The translations under genes and the position numbers were made by a program. A DNA stretch of 64,000 nucleotides, taken from NCBI GenBank assembly GCA_963971285.1, contig OZ020259.1:5456001-5520000 (forward strand), written 5' to 3'. The stretch is from Astropecten irregularis (lineage: Eukaryota; Echinodermata; Asteroidea; Paxillosida; Astropectinidae). The notes beneath the pieces were generated by a model, which was not told where the DNA came from, made no database searches, and saw nothing but the letters and a program-made list of their open reading frames with translations. Below, one piece after another: positions 1 to 11,997 of the stretch. How positions within the stretch are numbered: the first letter of the stretch is position 1; each line of letters begins with the position of its first letter.

Positions 1-21
1 TTACTGTGATGCTATGAACCC

Positions 22-3000
22 ATGGATACATACGCCTATGTGAACAGTGGCAGTGGTGATGGAGATTCTCCAGACGGACATGGGGAATTTGACCACGGTA
101 TTAATGTCGGTGACTCGGCGAGCCAGCATAGTTGCCGATCACGCCATCCCTCACGCGCCGGGTCAACGACTTCGTCAAGGAAGTCGTCAGCCTCCAGTGC
201 TCACATCAGGGCCAAGGCTGAGAGAGCAGCCCTTGAGGAGGAGGCCAAGGCCCTGGATGAACAAAATGCCATAGAACTTGAAGACCTCCAAGTTCAGATG
301 GAGATGAAGCAGCGCCATCTCAAGTTGCAGCAGAGGAAGCGAGAACTCGAGATGAGAGTAAAGTGTGCCAAAGCCGACGCTTTGGCAAAAACATATGCCG
401 AGGCTGAGGATGGATCGCCAGACGTGTACTTCAAACCAAATCATACAACACAACCCACACCGAAGCACCCTCTGGAATACGACCACGCCGGACACGCCCC
501 ATCCCAGTCTGCACAGCCTACACCTAACTACACACCAATACCACACTTCGTCCCGACACCTGTTACTGCTGTTGCATCATCACCATACTCACACCAGCCC
601 GACATGAATAACTTGTTACGGGAAATGATATCCAATACCCGTTATCACCAACAATCCCTGGTGGACGCACTACAATTGCCTAAGGCGGAATTGCCAACAT
701 TCGACGGCGATTCCCTGCAGTACTGGAGCTTTATCAGGGCATTCCAGAACACCGTTGCCAGGGAGACAATCAGTGATGCCGCTAAACTTACACGCCTACT
801 CCACTACTGTACTGGAAAGGCAAGGAGATTGCTGCAGTGCTGTATCGTGAAGGAGCCAACAGAGGGCTATGCACTAGCTCTACAGCTGTTGAAGGAGAGA
901 TATGGTGATGAGCACATCATATCTCAATCCTGGATCGATAAGGTCACAACACGCCCACCCATCACGGACAACCAGTCTTTGCAAGATCTGGCTGATGATC
1001 TACGATGCTGTCGAGAAACCCTCCACACCATGGGATACCTCAATGAACTAAACAACAGAACCAGCTTGCTCCTCATTGTTGACAAGCTACCTTACCATCT
1101 GAGATCCAGGTGGCTACGAGAGGTACACAGAATAAAGACCACCAAATCTAGACCCCCGACTATTGATGACGTCATGCAGTTTGTGACCACGGCAGCTGAG
1201 GAGGTTCGAGACCCTATCTTTGGCAAGATCACCCAGAAAGGATCGGCCAAGGCAGACCGAGACACCAAGCCAAAGTTCACCAAGGCGAGTGACCGACGTA
1301 CGAACTTTGGCATACAAACCACGTCAACTGCGACACACCATGATGACAGACCCAAGGCGAACCCAGCCTCATCAGCTCTTGACCCCTGCCCCAGCTGTGG
1401 ACAACCCCATCACCTCAACCAATGCAACGCCTTCAAGGCACTCAGAGTGAAGGACCGACTGGCGTTCGTGCAGAGCAAGAAACTCTGCGTTAATTGCTAC
1501 AAGCCAGGGCACCTTGGTAAGGACTGCCCGCGACCCGCTGTATGCTCAGTCCAGGGATGCGGCAAGAAACACAACAAGTACCTGCACCTCCCGCGCCCAC
1601 AGAACAATTCACCTTCCCCTGGGAATGCTGCAGTCTATGACCAATTCACAGCGACCGGATCTTCTGGCCCATCTCAAGCACAACCTGCAACTAGTCCTGC
1701 GGTCGTCTGCAACTCCACTGGGGTCGGCCCTGGAAAAGTTGCATTGCCGATCGTTCCCGTCAAGGTCAGGAGTCACGGAGAACACCACTTTGTGAAGACA
1801 TACGCCCTACTTGACACTGGATCCACGCAGAGCTTCTGCTCCGAGGACCTCATGCGACGTCTAGGCGTCTGCGGAAAGGAGGATACCATCCGCCTCACCA
1901 CACTTGACCAGAAAGAGGTCAAGGTTCACACCAGCATTGTACACCTCGAAGTGGCTGACCTTGATGACACCCACCTGTTCCCACTGCCAGGAGTTCTCAC
2001 CAGACCCCAGCTGAACATCGGCCTCAACAGTCTTGCAGTGCAGGAAGACCTGAGCGCATGGCCACACCTGATGGATCTGCAGATTCCAGATGTACAGATC
2101 AACGATGTTCATCTGCTAATTGGGCAAGATGCCCCAGATATCCTGATACCGAGAGAGATTCGTACCGGCTCCAAAGGAGAACCTTACGCCACAAGAACAG
2201 CCTTGGGTTGGACCCTAAACGGTCCAGTGACACATCAGAAGGGGGCCGAGTCTTCCTCTTCCTTCTTTGTGAAACCCGACATAGACCTCCAACGCCAAGT
2301 GGAGCGATTCTGGAGGATCGATGATGTCCAGAATGCAGGCAACGATGAAGCAATGTCCATCAGCCAAAGGAAGGTTCTCTCGATCTGGGAGGACTCACTA
2401 CACCGCGATGGAGTCCATTACGTCATGGACATTCCATTCAAAGAAAGACCGCCACATCTGCCAGACGACAGGTCGATGGCAGAGCACCGCCTCAATTTGT
2501 TGGGAAAACGCCTGTCCAAAGACCCCTTGCTCAAGGAGAAATACACCAGTGGCATTCACGATCTTCTTGAGAAGGGATATGCAGAGCCAGTTCCTGACAA
2601 AGACGTCGATAGACGAGACGGCAGTACCTGGTATCTACCACACCATCCAGTCATAAACCCACGCAAGCCAGGCAAAGTTAGAATCGTGTTTGACTGTGCC
2701 GCCCGATTCCATGGTACCTCCCTGAATGACGCCGTCTATCAAGGTCCTGACCTGACGAATAAGCTGATCGGAGTTCTTCTTCGCTTCAGAGAGGAACGAG
2801 TAGCTCTCATGGCCGATATTGAGGGCATGTTCCATCAGGTTCGTGTTTCAGTTGCCGACCGAGATGCCCTTCGTTTCCTGTGGTGGCAGGAAGACGGAGT
2901 GGGAAACCAACCTGTTGTCTATCGAATGACGTCACACCTATTCGGGGGAGTATGGAGCCCTAGTTGTGCTAGCTTTGCACTGAAGCGAACCGCCCTTGAC

Positions 3001-5637
3001 AACCACACCAAGTATGATGTTGATACCATTCAGACCCTCGACCAGAACTTCTACGTTGACGACTGTCTGAAGTCCGTCCCTACCGAAGCTGAGGCCATCC
3101 GTCTAGTCAGTCAACTGCGTGAACTGCTAGCTCGGGGTGGCTTTCGACTCACAAAGTGGCTGAGTAATTCCCGCACCGTGTTGAAGACACTACCCCAGGC
3201 TGAGTGTGCAAAGGCTGTCACAACCATGGACCTGGACAAGGAACTGCTCCCTTCTGAACGAGCACTAGGAGTGCTTTGGAAGGTCGAGACAGACACCTTT
3301 GGTTTCGAAACCAATCGAAAGGAGAAGCCAGACACCCGGAGAGGTTTGCTGAGTGTAACAAGCTCAGTTTACGACCCGCTCGGATTCCTCAGTCCCTTTG
3401 TCCTGAAGGCAAAGATGATCTTCCAGACACTATGCCGCCTGAAGATAGGTTGGGACGACCCTATTCCCAGCACCATACTCGACCAGTGGAACCGATGGTT
3501 AGAGGACCTGCCACTGATGGAAAGAGTCAGTGTACCAAGATGTGTCAAACCGGCGCATTGTGAAGCCTTTGTCAAGGCACAACTACACCACTTCGCTGAT
3601 GCTTCTGAACGAGCCTTTGGAGCCGTCAGCTACCTGCGTCTTACTGACACCGATGGTCGTCATCACTGCTCATTCGTGATGGCTAAGGCTAAGCTTGCAC
3701 CACTGAAGATGACAACTATACCAAGATTAGAGCTTGCCGCTGCAGTTGTAGCGGTGAAACTTGACAAGCTGATCAAGCTTCACATGCAGCTCCCATTGAC
3801 AGAGTCTATCTTCTGGTCCGACAGCATGATTGTGCTCCAATACCTCAGCAACGAAGACAAGCAGTTCCAAACCTTCGTCGCCAATCGAATCGCCATGATC
3901 CAAGACCAATCTGCCCCAAACCAGTGGAGACATGTGGATTCAGCTTCGAACCCAGCAGACGATGTCTCAAGAGGAATGACAGCCCAACAGCTCGTTGATT
4001 CTGATCGCTGGTTCGATGGACCACCCTTCCTGCTGAAGGAAGAAGATGCTTGGCCGGCTCAGCCCGATTTCAAGTCGCTCCAACTCCAAGAGGACGCTGA
4101 AGTTAAGAAGGAGCCCCAAGTGTACGCCACAAACGCTGTCAACATGCCTGTCAAGTCAGATCCAATGGATGATCTGATCAGCCGCTACTCGTCGTGGTAT
4201 GCCCTGAAGAAAGCCGTAGCTTGGATCCTTCGTGTGAAACAGTTATTGCATATGAGAGCTCTCAAGCAAACGGACACAGACACGTACCCTGCTTGTAAAT
4301 CCTTATCAGTTAAGGAACTTCAAGATGCTGAAGTTGCGATTATACACCACATCCAGAAAGCTGTGTTCAGCCAGGAGGACCTGAAGTCAAATCGTCTTCA
4401 AAAGTTGTCCCCTGTGACCTCCAGTAGCGGAATCTTGTGCGTCGGTGGCCGCTTAACCAATGCCAGCATTCCACACCAAGCTAAACACCCGTGGATCATG
4501 CCAAGTAAACACCGAGTGACCGAGCTCATCATTGAGCAATATCATCGCCAATATGGACATTCAGGAAGCGAGAGGATTCTCGCCGAACTTCGTCAGAAGT
4601 ACTGGATCATTAAAGGACGCGTTGCTGTCAAGCGTGTTCTTCGCCGTTGCATAGCCTGCAAGAAACGAAAGGCAACTCCTGAAACCCAGAAGATAGCAGA
4701 CCTACCCAAGGATCGAGTGACCCATGGGACAGCACCGTTCAGCACCGTAGGTGTTGATTTCTTTGGCCCTTTCATGGTCAAGAGAGCCCGCAGTGAATTG
4801 AAGCGATATGGATGCCTGTTTACCTGCCTCACCACCAGAGCAATCCACATAGAAGTCTGTCACAACCTCGAGACCGATTCGTTCATCAATGCCCTGCAGC
4901 GATTTATCAGTCGTCGTGGAGAACCTACGGAGATTCGCTCAGATAATGGCACTAACTTTGTAGGAGCTCAGCGAGAACTTCGAAAGGCACTACAAGATTG
5001 GAATCAACACCAAATTCACAATTTCCTGCACCAACGTGAAGTCGAGTGGATTTTCAATCCACCAGCTGCGTCTCATATGGGAGGCGTATGGGAGCGTCAG
5101 ATAAGGAGCGTCCGCTCCATTCTGAATGGTCTTCTTCACCAACAACGCACCGATGATGAGGGATTAGCTACCTTGATGTGCATCGTAGAGGGCATAGTAA
5201 ATGGACGACCCATAACAAGGTTATCTGAAGACCCACAGGATGCATCACCGCTTACTCCCAACCACCTACTACTTCTTCGACCGGGTCAATCCCTACCACT
5301 TGGTCGCTTCACCATCAATGATCTGTACAAGAGACGATGGAGACAAGTACAATACCTGGCTGATGTCTTCTGGACCCGTTGGCTGAAGGAGTATCTACCA
5401 CAACTACAACAGCGCCAGAAATGGCTACACCCTCAACGCAATCTTCAAGTCGGCGATCTGGTTCTGGTTCGTTATGAGTACACCCCTCGCGGCAAATGGC
5501 CTTTGGGTCTCATCCGTGCCACATACCCAGGGAAGGACGGCCGTGTTCGTTCTGTGCAAGTCAAGACCCAAGCCGGAGTCTACGATAGACCAACAGCAAA
5601 GATTTGCCTTCTGGAAGCCACTTGCGACTGCCAATAG
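22..5637 (+). CDS. BEL/Pao retrotransposon Gag-Pol polyprotein (1871 aa)
   Basis: This polyprotein would form the capsid-like particle and supply protease, reverse transcriptase, RNase H and integrase for retrotransposition. Seen in order: a charged coiled-coil-like N-terminus (about residues 70-125); a DUF1759-type gag region (about 224-390); two Cys/His clusters, one a canonical CX2CX4HX4C knuckle starting at C489; an aspartic protease DTGS motif at 598-601; RT with YVDD at 1011-1014; Pao-type RNase H with acidic residues D1193, E1237, D1267 and D1313; an integrase H2C2 zinc site (about 1508-1550); a DDE core at D1579, D1641 and E1691; and a C-terminal DUF5641-like segment (about 1770-1850). 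All catalytic residues are present. Gag and Pol are in one frame, as in many BEL elements, so no frameshift is needed. The ATG at 22 is the first in frame within the window; an upstream start cannot be excluded. Confidence 0.95.
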   Translation: MDTYAYVNSGSGDGDSPDGHGEFDHGINVGDSASQHSCRSRHPSRAGSTTSSRKSSASSAHIRAKAERAALEEEAKALDEQNAIELEDLQVQMEMKQRHLKLQQRKRELEMRVKCAKADALAKTYAEAEDGSPDVYFKPNHTTQPTPKHPLEYDHAGHAPSQSAQPTPNYTPIPHFVPTPVTAVASSPYSHQPDMNNLLREMISNTRYHQQSLVDALQLPKAELPTFDGDSLQYWSFIRAFQNTVARETISDAAKLTRLLHYCTGKARRLLQCCIVKEPTEGYALALQLLKERYGDEHIISQSWIDKVTTRPPITDNQSLQDLADDLRCCRETLHTMGYLNELNNRTSLLLIVDKLPYHLRSRWLREVHRIKTTKSRPPTIDDVMQFVTTAAEEVRDPIFGKITQKGSAKADRDTKPKFTKASDRRTNFGIQTTSTATHHDDRPKANPASSALDPCPSCGQPHHLNQCNAFKALRVKDRLAFVQSKKLCVNCYKPGHLGKDCPRPAVCSVQGCGKKHNKYLHLPRPQNNSPSPGNAAVYDQFTATGSSGPSQAQPATSPAVVCNSTGVGPGKVALPIVPVKVRSHGEHHFVKTYALLDTGSTQSFCSEDLMRRLGVCGKEDTIRLTTLDQKEVKVHTSIVHLEVADLDDTHLFPLPGVLTRPQLNIGLNSLAVQEDLSAWPHLMDLQIPDVQINDVHLLIGQDAPDILIPREIRTGSKGEPYATRTALGWTLNGPVTHQKGAESSSSFFVKPDIDLQRQVERFWRIDDVQNAGNDEAMSISQRKVLSIWEDSLHRDGVHYVMDIPFKERPPHLPDDRSMAEHRLNLLGKRLSKDPLLKEKYTSGIHDLLEKGYAEPVPDKDVDRRDGSTWYLPHHPVINPRKPGKVRIVFDCAARFHGTSLNDAVYQGPDLTNKLIGVLLRFREERVALMADIEGMFHQVRVSVADRDALRFLWWQEDGVGNQPVVYRMTSHLFGGVWSPSCASFALKRTALDNHTKYDVDTIQTLDQNFYVDDCLKSVPTEAEAIRLVSQLRELLARGGFRLTKWLSNSRTVLKTLPQAECAKAVTTMDLDKELLPSERALGVLWKVETDTFGFETNRKEKPDTRRGLLSVTSSVYDPLGFLSPFVLKAKMIFQTLCRLKIGWDDPIPSTILDQWNRWLEDLPLMERVSVPRCVKPAHCEAFVKAQLHHFADASERAFGAVSYLRLTDTDGRHHCSFVMAKAKLAPLKMTTIPRLELAAAVVAVKLDKLIKLHMQLPLTESIFWSDSMIVLQYLSNEDKQFQTFVANRIAMIQDQSAPNQWRHVDSASNPADDVSRGMTAQQLVDSDRWFDGPPFLLKEEDAWPAQPDFKSLQLQEDAEVKKEPQVYATNAVNMPVKSDPMDDLISRYSSWYALKKAVAWILRVKQLLHMRALKQTDTDTYPACKSLSVKELQDAEVAIIHHIQKAVFSQEDLKSNRLQKLSPVTSSSGILCVGGRLTNASIPHQAKHPWIMPSKHRVTELIIEQYHRQYGHSGSERILAELRQKYWIIKGRVAVKRVLRRCIACKKRKATPETQKIADLPKDRVTHGTAPFSTVGVDFFGPFMVKRARSELKRYGCLFTCLTTRAIHIEVCHNLETDSFINALQRFISRRGEPTEIRSDNGTNFVGAQRELRKALQDWNQHQIHNFLHQREVEWIFNPPAASHMGGVWERQIRSVRSILNGLLHQQRTDDEGLATLMCIVEGIVNGRPITRLSEDPQDASPLTPNHLLLLRPGQSLPLGRFTINDLYKRRWRQVQYLADVFWTRWLKEYLPQLQQRQKWLHPQRNLQVGDLVLVRYEYTPRGKWPLGLIRATYPGKDGRVRSVQVKTQAGVYDRPTAKICLLEATCDCQ

Positions 5638-5802
5638 ATGCCTAATCAGGACACTATGCGAACACTAGTCTTAGACCAGCTTTAGTTTTTCTTAAGCCAC
5701 TGTAACCAGTTTTTGTGTTTTTTGATGTATGCTAGTTGATTTAGTTCACAACAGTCCTTGAGTTTGTGATGACACTCATCGGTGAGATGTCATTGGGGCC
5801 GG

Positions 5803-6590
5803 TGTAGCGGACGTTGTGCCTGCTCTTTAAATTTTCTTTTTCTTTCTTTGTATTTTTTGTAAGTTAGTTTTGATTTAAACCTTTTGCTATTTTGTACATG
5901 TATACAGTTCATACATGTATATTCCACTGTGTGTATTTTAGACTTGTAACCATTTGTACTGACCATCCCTTAGGCTCTTATCTCTATCCCTGAATCCCAC
6001 ATTCCATTCTACCAGGCCTGGGTGGCAGTTCCCATAGCAACAGCTCTTTCTCCTGACCACATTTCTCCCTGAGGCAATAGTTTCCACCCCACAAGGACCC
6101 TGCCTGTGCTTGGCCACAGTTTCCTTATCTTGACCACACTCTGTTGCTACACCTTGCTGAGAACACATGTGTGTTCATTTTGCTCCATTTTTTGTATACC
6201 ACTATACCAGTATAATTTTCACTCCTATATGTATTGTATTCTTCAAGATGCCAGTTTTATTTGATTGACTTTCATTCTTTGTTTGGCAACACCCCCAGCG
6301 TAGTAAGTACTATTTTTTATGTTCTTCTTTTAGTTAACATTTGCATTGTCATTGTGATCGCTTTGATGGACTTTGTGCTTCAATTTGTGTGTTATTTTCA
6401 TATACATGTAGCTTATGCATAGACTTATTTCTTTCTTTATTACAGCAAAACCTTCCTACCGTATCTACTTCTACTTCCTTGTGTAACTTCTTCTACTTCA
6501 TACCGTATCTTATACTTCAACCTGTAATATTCCTCAAGTGACAATAAAGTGTATTTTGGAAGTGTATATTGTACAACGGGACAGTCAACA
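5803..6590 (+). repeat. Probable 3' LTR of the BEL/Pao element
   Basis: A TG-starting sequence (TGTAGCGG) begins after a G-rich tract ending near 5802, which could serve as polypurine primer. A poly(A) signal AATAAA lies at 6543-6548, and a CA end (GTCAACA) at 6590 gives TGT...ACA termini. The other LTR is outside the window, so the borders are inferred from termini only. The next five bases, CCAGA, would be the target duplication. Confidence 0.5.
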
Positions 6591-7093
6591 CCAGACAATT
6601 GTTAATCGATCCTTCAGTCTGTAGCTGTAATTGGTTACAATACATGTATTGCTGAATGTAATGGAAACAGCACTTAACCAATGATGGTGTGCATTTTGTA
6701 CAGCTATTTAAAATTTGCAGAAATGTTGAATTGGGTCACGCCGTCTGTCGAAAAGAAGAAATTATTTGCCACATTTGGCTACCTGTGCCAAGCAAGAGCC
6801 AATGTTTGTAAATAAAAGAAAGGTCCATTTGCCAGTCAAATTTGAATAGTATACACAGAGACTTCTTTTATCGCACACAAACACTGGTACATGTACAATA
6901 CAGTACATGTATGTTCTTTTCCTACCTCCATGATATGACAGCCATGTGAAAATAAACATTTAAAACCTCATTTTTGTGTGGGTTTACATTCCATTGTGGT
7001 CCCTAAGTGTTTCCACAGTGGCAATTTGATTCCTTCCGGATCACATGCACATGGGCTACCCACGCTCCTGTCCTAAATAAACCTACATAGGCC
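6591..7093. other. Non-coding AT-rich stretch
   Basis: I see no gene here. There are ACATGTAC-type dyads near 6640 and 6890 and several stop codons in all frames. Confidence 0.5.
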
Positions 7094-7974
7094 TACAGTA
7101 CCGCCCACAAATCACGCTGCTCAATGCACGCTATTAGTGAACGGCCGCACGCTCGCACGTTGCACGCTCAAGAATCACAGGGCTTCTTAAACGTTTATAC
7201 AATGTGCCTAATCCACACGATACACGATGTCAACCACACATTTGCATAACTAGTAGCGTGTATCGTGTGGACCTTACACGCACGGCACGGACAATGTGCT
7301 GCTACTTAATCTTCACAGCCAGACATCATGTATTGACACCTTCTTTTGAGTTAATCTGCAGACAATTACAATCGTCCACACGTGGTTTATTGTTGTCTCC
7401 AACAGTAATTGGGGAGTATTGTGCGTTCACCCATGGTTCACCAAACAAGTTTGGCTGCATTTTCTTGTGGTTTTTTTCCCTCAGGGACTTCTCTGTGACA
7501 TGCATTATTTTTCTCCCTCAAGAAGTACATTCCGATCCCCGGCTGGAAATTATTTTTTTAGCTTGCAAGGGACTAATTGGTACCATTCTCTTTGCGACCA
7601 GCATTATTTTCTTCTCCAACAATTATTTAGTTTGTGTGTGTACATTTTGCACTTTGTAAAAATCTTAATGGTAAGTGTCTGAGAAATTTGTCAGACCGCA
7701 AAGTTTACCATCGGATATGAATAAGTATCTGAACATTTTTGCCCGCCGATCGACCAAAGTTTGTGTCGGTCCTATAAAAACTTAGAAGTGGGGACATCTG
7801 TTTGGGGGAAATTGACGAGATTGGGGACGTGGTTTCCTGATATTTTTCTGTCCAATAATCAAACGTCCTGACTCCTGATCAAGTGAAGTTTTCGCTTTTA
7901 CTTAAAAATAATTGTTGCGAGATCCCAAAAATATTCCGACCGTCCGGCCTTTCAAAATAGGCCCAGGCCTATCA

Positions 7975-8330
7975 CACATTTTATTTTCCTAATCAGGTAA
8001 ATCTGACTTGAAATTCAATCAGTTATTTTGTCCGCGCCAAGTAGAAACATAATTTTCACGTACCAGTATACTTGATCTGGCCTGATAAAATACTCATAAA
8101 AACCTTCCGAAAGCGACGATCTCAATGAAGATCCAAAACGTAAACATTGGCGCTGGCGTCATGCCATGCCGCACCGAATAGTCAGCCAGCCATCTCGAAG
8201 CTTCTGTGACTGGTAACCGCGCGCTTTTTGTATAGGGTATGCATTGCATGCAATGTACCGCGTACCAGCGAAGTAATGTCGCAACACGTGGAGGCGCAAG
8301 CAAGACAGGAAGCACATTGTGTGAAAGGTG
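7975..8330 (+). repeat. Shared transposon core, copy 1
   Basis: This block contains CTTCCGAAAGCGACGATC, an AAGTAGAAACA motif and a dehydrated version of the TAACGTGCACCAG-type segment. The same order of motifs recurs at 10825-11130, 21985-22215 and 41405-41715, and inverted at 14545-14850. Confidence 0.55.
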
Positions 8331-10824
8331 CAGACCAGTAAAATAGGCCCAAATCGGTCCGCGGAGCTCATTAATTTTCTGTAAAATCTTTTCTCTTAAA
8401 GCGTCTGGTGAGCCCTACGTGGAAAGTGGAACCCGATCACCAGAGTTTGGACTTTCACCTTGGAGCCGTCTGGATGAAATCAGGCCCTAAATTCGCTCTA
8501 TTTTTGCCCTGTAGTGGAGGGGTACCATTTTGGGTCTGGCACCGGTCAATTCGGCCGTTTTAGGAGTATTTTTCTTTGAATGTACTTTTCGGGAAAAATT
8601 CATCGGTTACCCTATAGAAAAGAAAATTGAAAAGAAAATGCAAATTGAAGTTTTCACCTTTATTTTGCCGTATTGGTCAGAAACTTCTGAGTAGTTTTAA
8701 TTATTTTTTTTAATTTGCCACTTTGCGTGGGAGCCTATGAGAATTTATTAAGTGGTCTGCACCACGCTGAACGTGAGATCGTTTTTATTTTTGAATAAAC
8801 ATCGCTGGAGATCAGAGAAAGATTTTCAAATTTCAGAAAACCGGGAGAAACTCAAAATTGTAACTGATTTGGTGATGTTTGGCTAATCTAATGTAGGCCT
8901 TTTCCCAAATTTCAACCTTTCTTTATTGTAAATTTGATTTCCTGTTCGTATTTGTACGGTTGGGGGTTACAAGATGCGATTGTCCGATTAAAACAAAATA
9001 AATTATGATCACTGCCAACAAGTAATGCGATCGATTATGCAGCCTTAAACGGTATTCGTGTTGTGTTCCGTTATTATTTTCCTGGTATTTACCATTTATA
9101 GTATCATTTTCAGGCTCGGCAATTGTTTCGAAAGCTGTGAGGTTTCTCACGTTCTCCGTTCATGTTTCGTGAATCCGATCCGAGTTCGACGGAAGCTGAC
9201 TAACCACACCAACCAATGCGTGGCGTTTTATGTATATAACGCTTCCATGGATTGGTCAACATCCAAAACGTAGCAAGTAAGAAATTTTGCCATTGGCTTG
9301 CCGATCCCATGAGTCATAGTGTGCAATTTGGGACTTCCCCGTGAGCATGCAATCTCGACGTGCCACGCGGTCTTATTTTAGTCAGCTGCCCGAGTTGTTG
9401 TTGCGAGCAGAGTGTTTTGAACAGTATTATTGAGACTGGGAATAAGACAAATAAACCCTGCACGTGCAGCGCAGTCGGGACCTGGGCGACACGGAACAAA
9501 TGCTATACATGTACATTACCAATATAATACCGTACGATGACCCAGTAATAAACATTATAAAACTGTGAACATTATGTTGGCCAGCCGTACTCTTTAAAAA
9601 AAAATGTTTAGGAGTGGATATTATCATGCAACCTTTTCAATACATCAGTTCAGTATGGTGTCCAGTAAATATTAACACGTTTCATTGTCTTTTTTAGTAT
9701 TGCAGATAACAAGCCGAATGTCCATGTAGCACCAGTGCCCGTGAACGATCGACCACATTCATCATAAAGTAGTTTTCCCTCGATCGAAAATGCATGTAGT
9801 GCATCTGTACTGTGACGCATTTTGCGTTGTTCTCAGATGTACTCAATTTAATTTAAATACCATCGTATTGTATTTTATATACTTTTTAAACAAAAATTAT
9901 GTAAAATGTAACCATATCTATCAATCCTTTGTTTTATTGCAGCATGTTTGAAAAATAAATTTCACCATTTTACTTTTGGGCTATTTTGGTTTCAAATAAT
10001 GTGAAAATGTAAAGTGTAATTCGTGTTTATACAAATTGGCATAATCTCTGAATGACTGAATTGTAGGCCTACTTGGTCCATGCATGGATAAATCTATAGC
10101 TCCATGGTCCATGGTAATTATGTTATGTTCATCGATGTTTCACAGATTTAGAGTTAGACTTAAGCTCAGGCATTTACATTTTTCACGAATATAAATTGTT
10201 TGTTGAAATTATTTGAATTGTGTGGACTTATTTCAATCTACATTTATTAACCTCTAGTAATAGTAAAAGAATACATGTATTTTTTTAAAGGCGCCGGCCT
10301 TTGATAGCACGATTTACCCACCTTGGTATAGATTTGTACCTTTCGGATGAAAACAAACTTGGAATTTTATCCTAAAGTTTACCAGACTTATATTTTACCT
10401 AAAACACAAAAACTGCCGACTTCTCTACATCATCAAACTGGTCAGTCTGTTTACAAAGAAACACACACTATCTTATACGTTGTATTAACGCCATATCACC
10501 AAAGGTAAAACCAATTTTTGAGGGAGATAAAATAATGCAGAGATTGAGTCAGCAAAGTGGCTAAAAATGTATTCTCAGCTACGGGAAAATTTAATGTTGG
10601 AGAGCAAAACAACGCATAGGCCTAGGTCGCAAAGAAAATGGTACCAAGTGCCAGGCTCAGAAATTAATTTTCAGCCGGGGAATTCCGAATTGTTCGAGAA
10701 CATTTATATTTTTCGCTCCAAAAAAATAATCCTCAGCTGGAAATGGGGCCGTTGTGATCTGCGTTGTTTTGTTCTCCAAGACGGTAATTCCCGGCCGGCA
10801 TGTAAAACGTGTTTCCCATTGAAG

Positions 10825-11360
10825 CGTAAATCGCATTTTCCTTATCAGCTTAATTTTACTTCCATGTTGGTCAGTTATTTTCTGCTAGTTACATGTATCA
10901 AAGTCGAAACCCACTTTTCACATACTCGTGAAAAGCCTTCCGAAAGCGACGATCGCATTGAAGGAGACAAAAACATCACGCCCGGTGTACATGTATTTAC
11001 ACAGTCCTCCTGGCCATTATCTCGAAACTTCCCTAACTGGTATCCGCACGCGTAATGAGTCACAATGTCAAAGCAGACGTGCACCAGCGAAATAAAGTCT
11101 CGACCACGTGTAGGCAGGAAGCCTCCATCCATGGCCCTTGTGCCTAACGTAACATCGTAGACACAACGTGCGTTATGTGGTACATGTCGTAAAGTAGCAT
11201 TCGATAACGGCTATTATAGCAGGTGGCTTTGGTAGAGGTTTTGCGGTTAGAAATCCTCTTTTAACCACACAAAAAGCTACAAATTTTGCAGTCGTTAGTC
11301 TAACTTTTAACATCCAAAAAGCCTTTCACGCTTTGCAAGTCCGCTCATGAGCGACTCTGA
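10825..11360 (+). repeat. Shared transposon core and tail, copy 2
   Basis: The core (10825-11130) includes CTTCCGAAAGCGACGATCG and CTCGACCACGTGTAGGCAGG. It is followed by a tail (11235-11360) with AGCTACAAATTTTGCAGT and GTCCGCTCATGAGC. The same tail is found at 22510-22640 and, shorter, at 41930-41990. Confidence 0.6.
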
Positions 11361-11997
11361 AAAAGTAAAAAATACAAACATAATATATCCCGAACGGCCG
11401 GTCGAATTTAGCCGACCCATGGCCAACCAAACAATTTTCCCAATACAAAACAGGTATCAGCTGTGCGAAAAAAAAATATCCTGCGGCAACAATATTCGAT
11501 CTCCGCCAATTCGGAACCGATTTTCACCGTTCCAAAAATGTTATCAAAAACCTCTTAACAAATGGAAAGATTATCACATTTATATCTACCAAAGTTTTAA
11601 TTTTTTGAAAGCAAAATATTCTACACATTTTTCAGGCTAAGTGTCTCTGGGTAAGGCTTTGTTTGTTTAACACCGATTACGATCTTAATCCTCTTAAGCA
11701 TCCAATTCATGGGCGTCCAGACCAGACAAAACTCAGGTTGGTTTTCAAAAGAAGGTGTACAATCATAATGACTGTGACTCCAGTGTGCATTATAATGCTT
11801 GTGTGTATCGTGTTTGTTGTCGCACGATGCTAGTTAAGGCTTGCGGTTTGCATTTGAGCGGCGGCTTAAACGTTTATTGTCTTGCGTGTATCGTGTAATC
11901 CACACGTTATTTTTCGTGTTCAGCAGACGCGATACACGCGCACGCTAATATAGTGTATCGTGGGCGCCTGACTTTTGGGCGGTACTGTATATAGGGC

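Larger units (their letters stand above)
1..6590 (+). mobile_element. BEL/Pao LTR retrotransposon, 5' end cut by the window edge
   Basis: One long polyprotein frame (22-5637) has the BEL/Pao domain order gag-like, zinc knuckles, protease, RT, RNase H, integrase. It is followed by a non-coding stretch that fits a 3' LTR. The window starts only 21 bases before the ATG, so the 5' LTR and primer-binding site are outside. No env-like frame follows the polyprotein. The absence of any stop or frameshift in 1871 codons suggests recent insertion or purifying selection. It lies left of the SCRIB exons and may be inside the long SCRIB intron 2. Confidence 0.9.
7094..11989. mobile_element. Large hAT-like non-autonomous element with TACAGTACCGCCC ends
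   Basis: TACAGTACCGCCC begins at 7094 and its reverse complement ends at 11989. The flanks CATAGGCC and TATAGGGC match at 6 of 8 bases, which suggests a decayed 8-bp target duplication. Both ends carry many copies of a CGTGTATCGTG-like motif (7195-7310 and 11800-11965). Inside are inverted stretches (7530-7620 against 10590-10700) and two direct copies of a core shared with other elements (7975-8330 and 10825-11130). No transposase frame was recognised; open frames at 7204-7659 and 10567-11055 look incidental. It may be a composite of two elements. Confidence 0.55.

Noticed and set aside
10567-11055. 162-codon open frame inside the element at 7094
   Set aside because: It runs across the shared transposon core, which is non-coding in the other copies.
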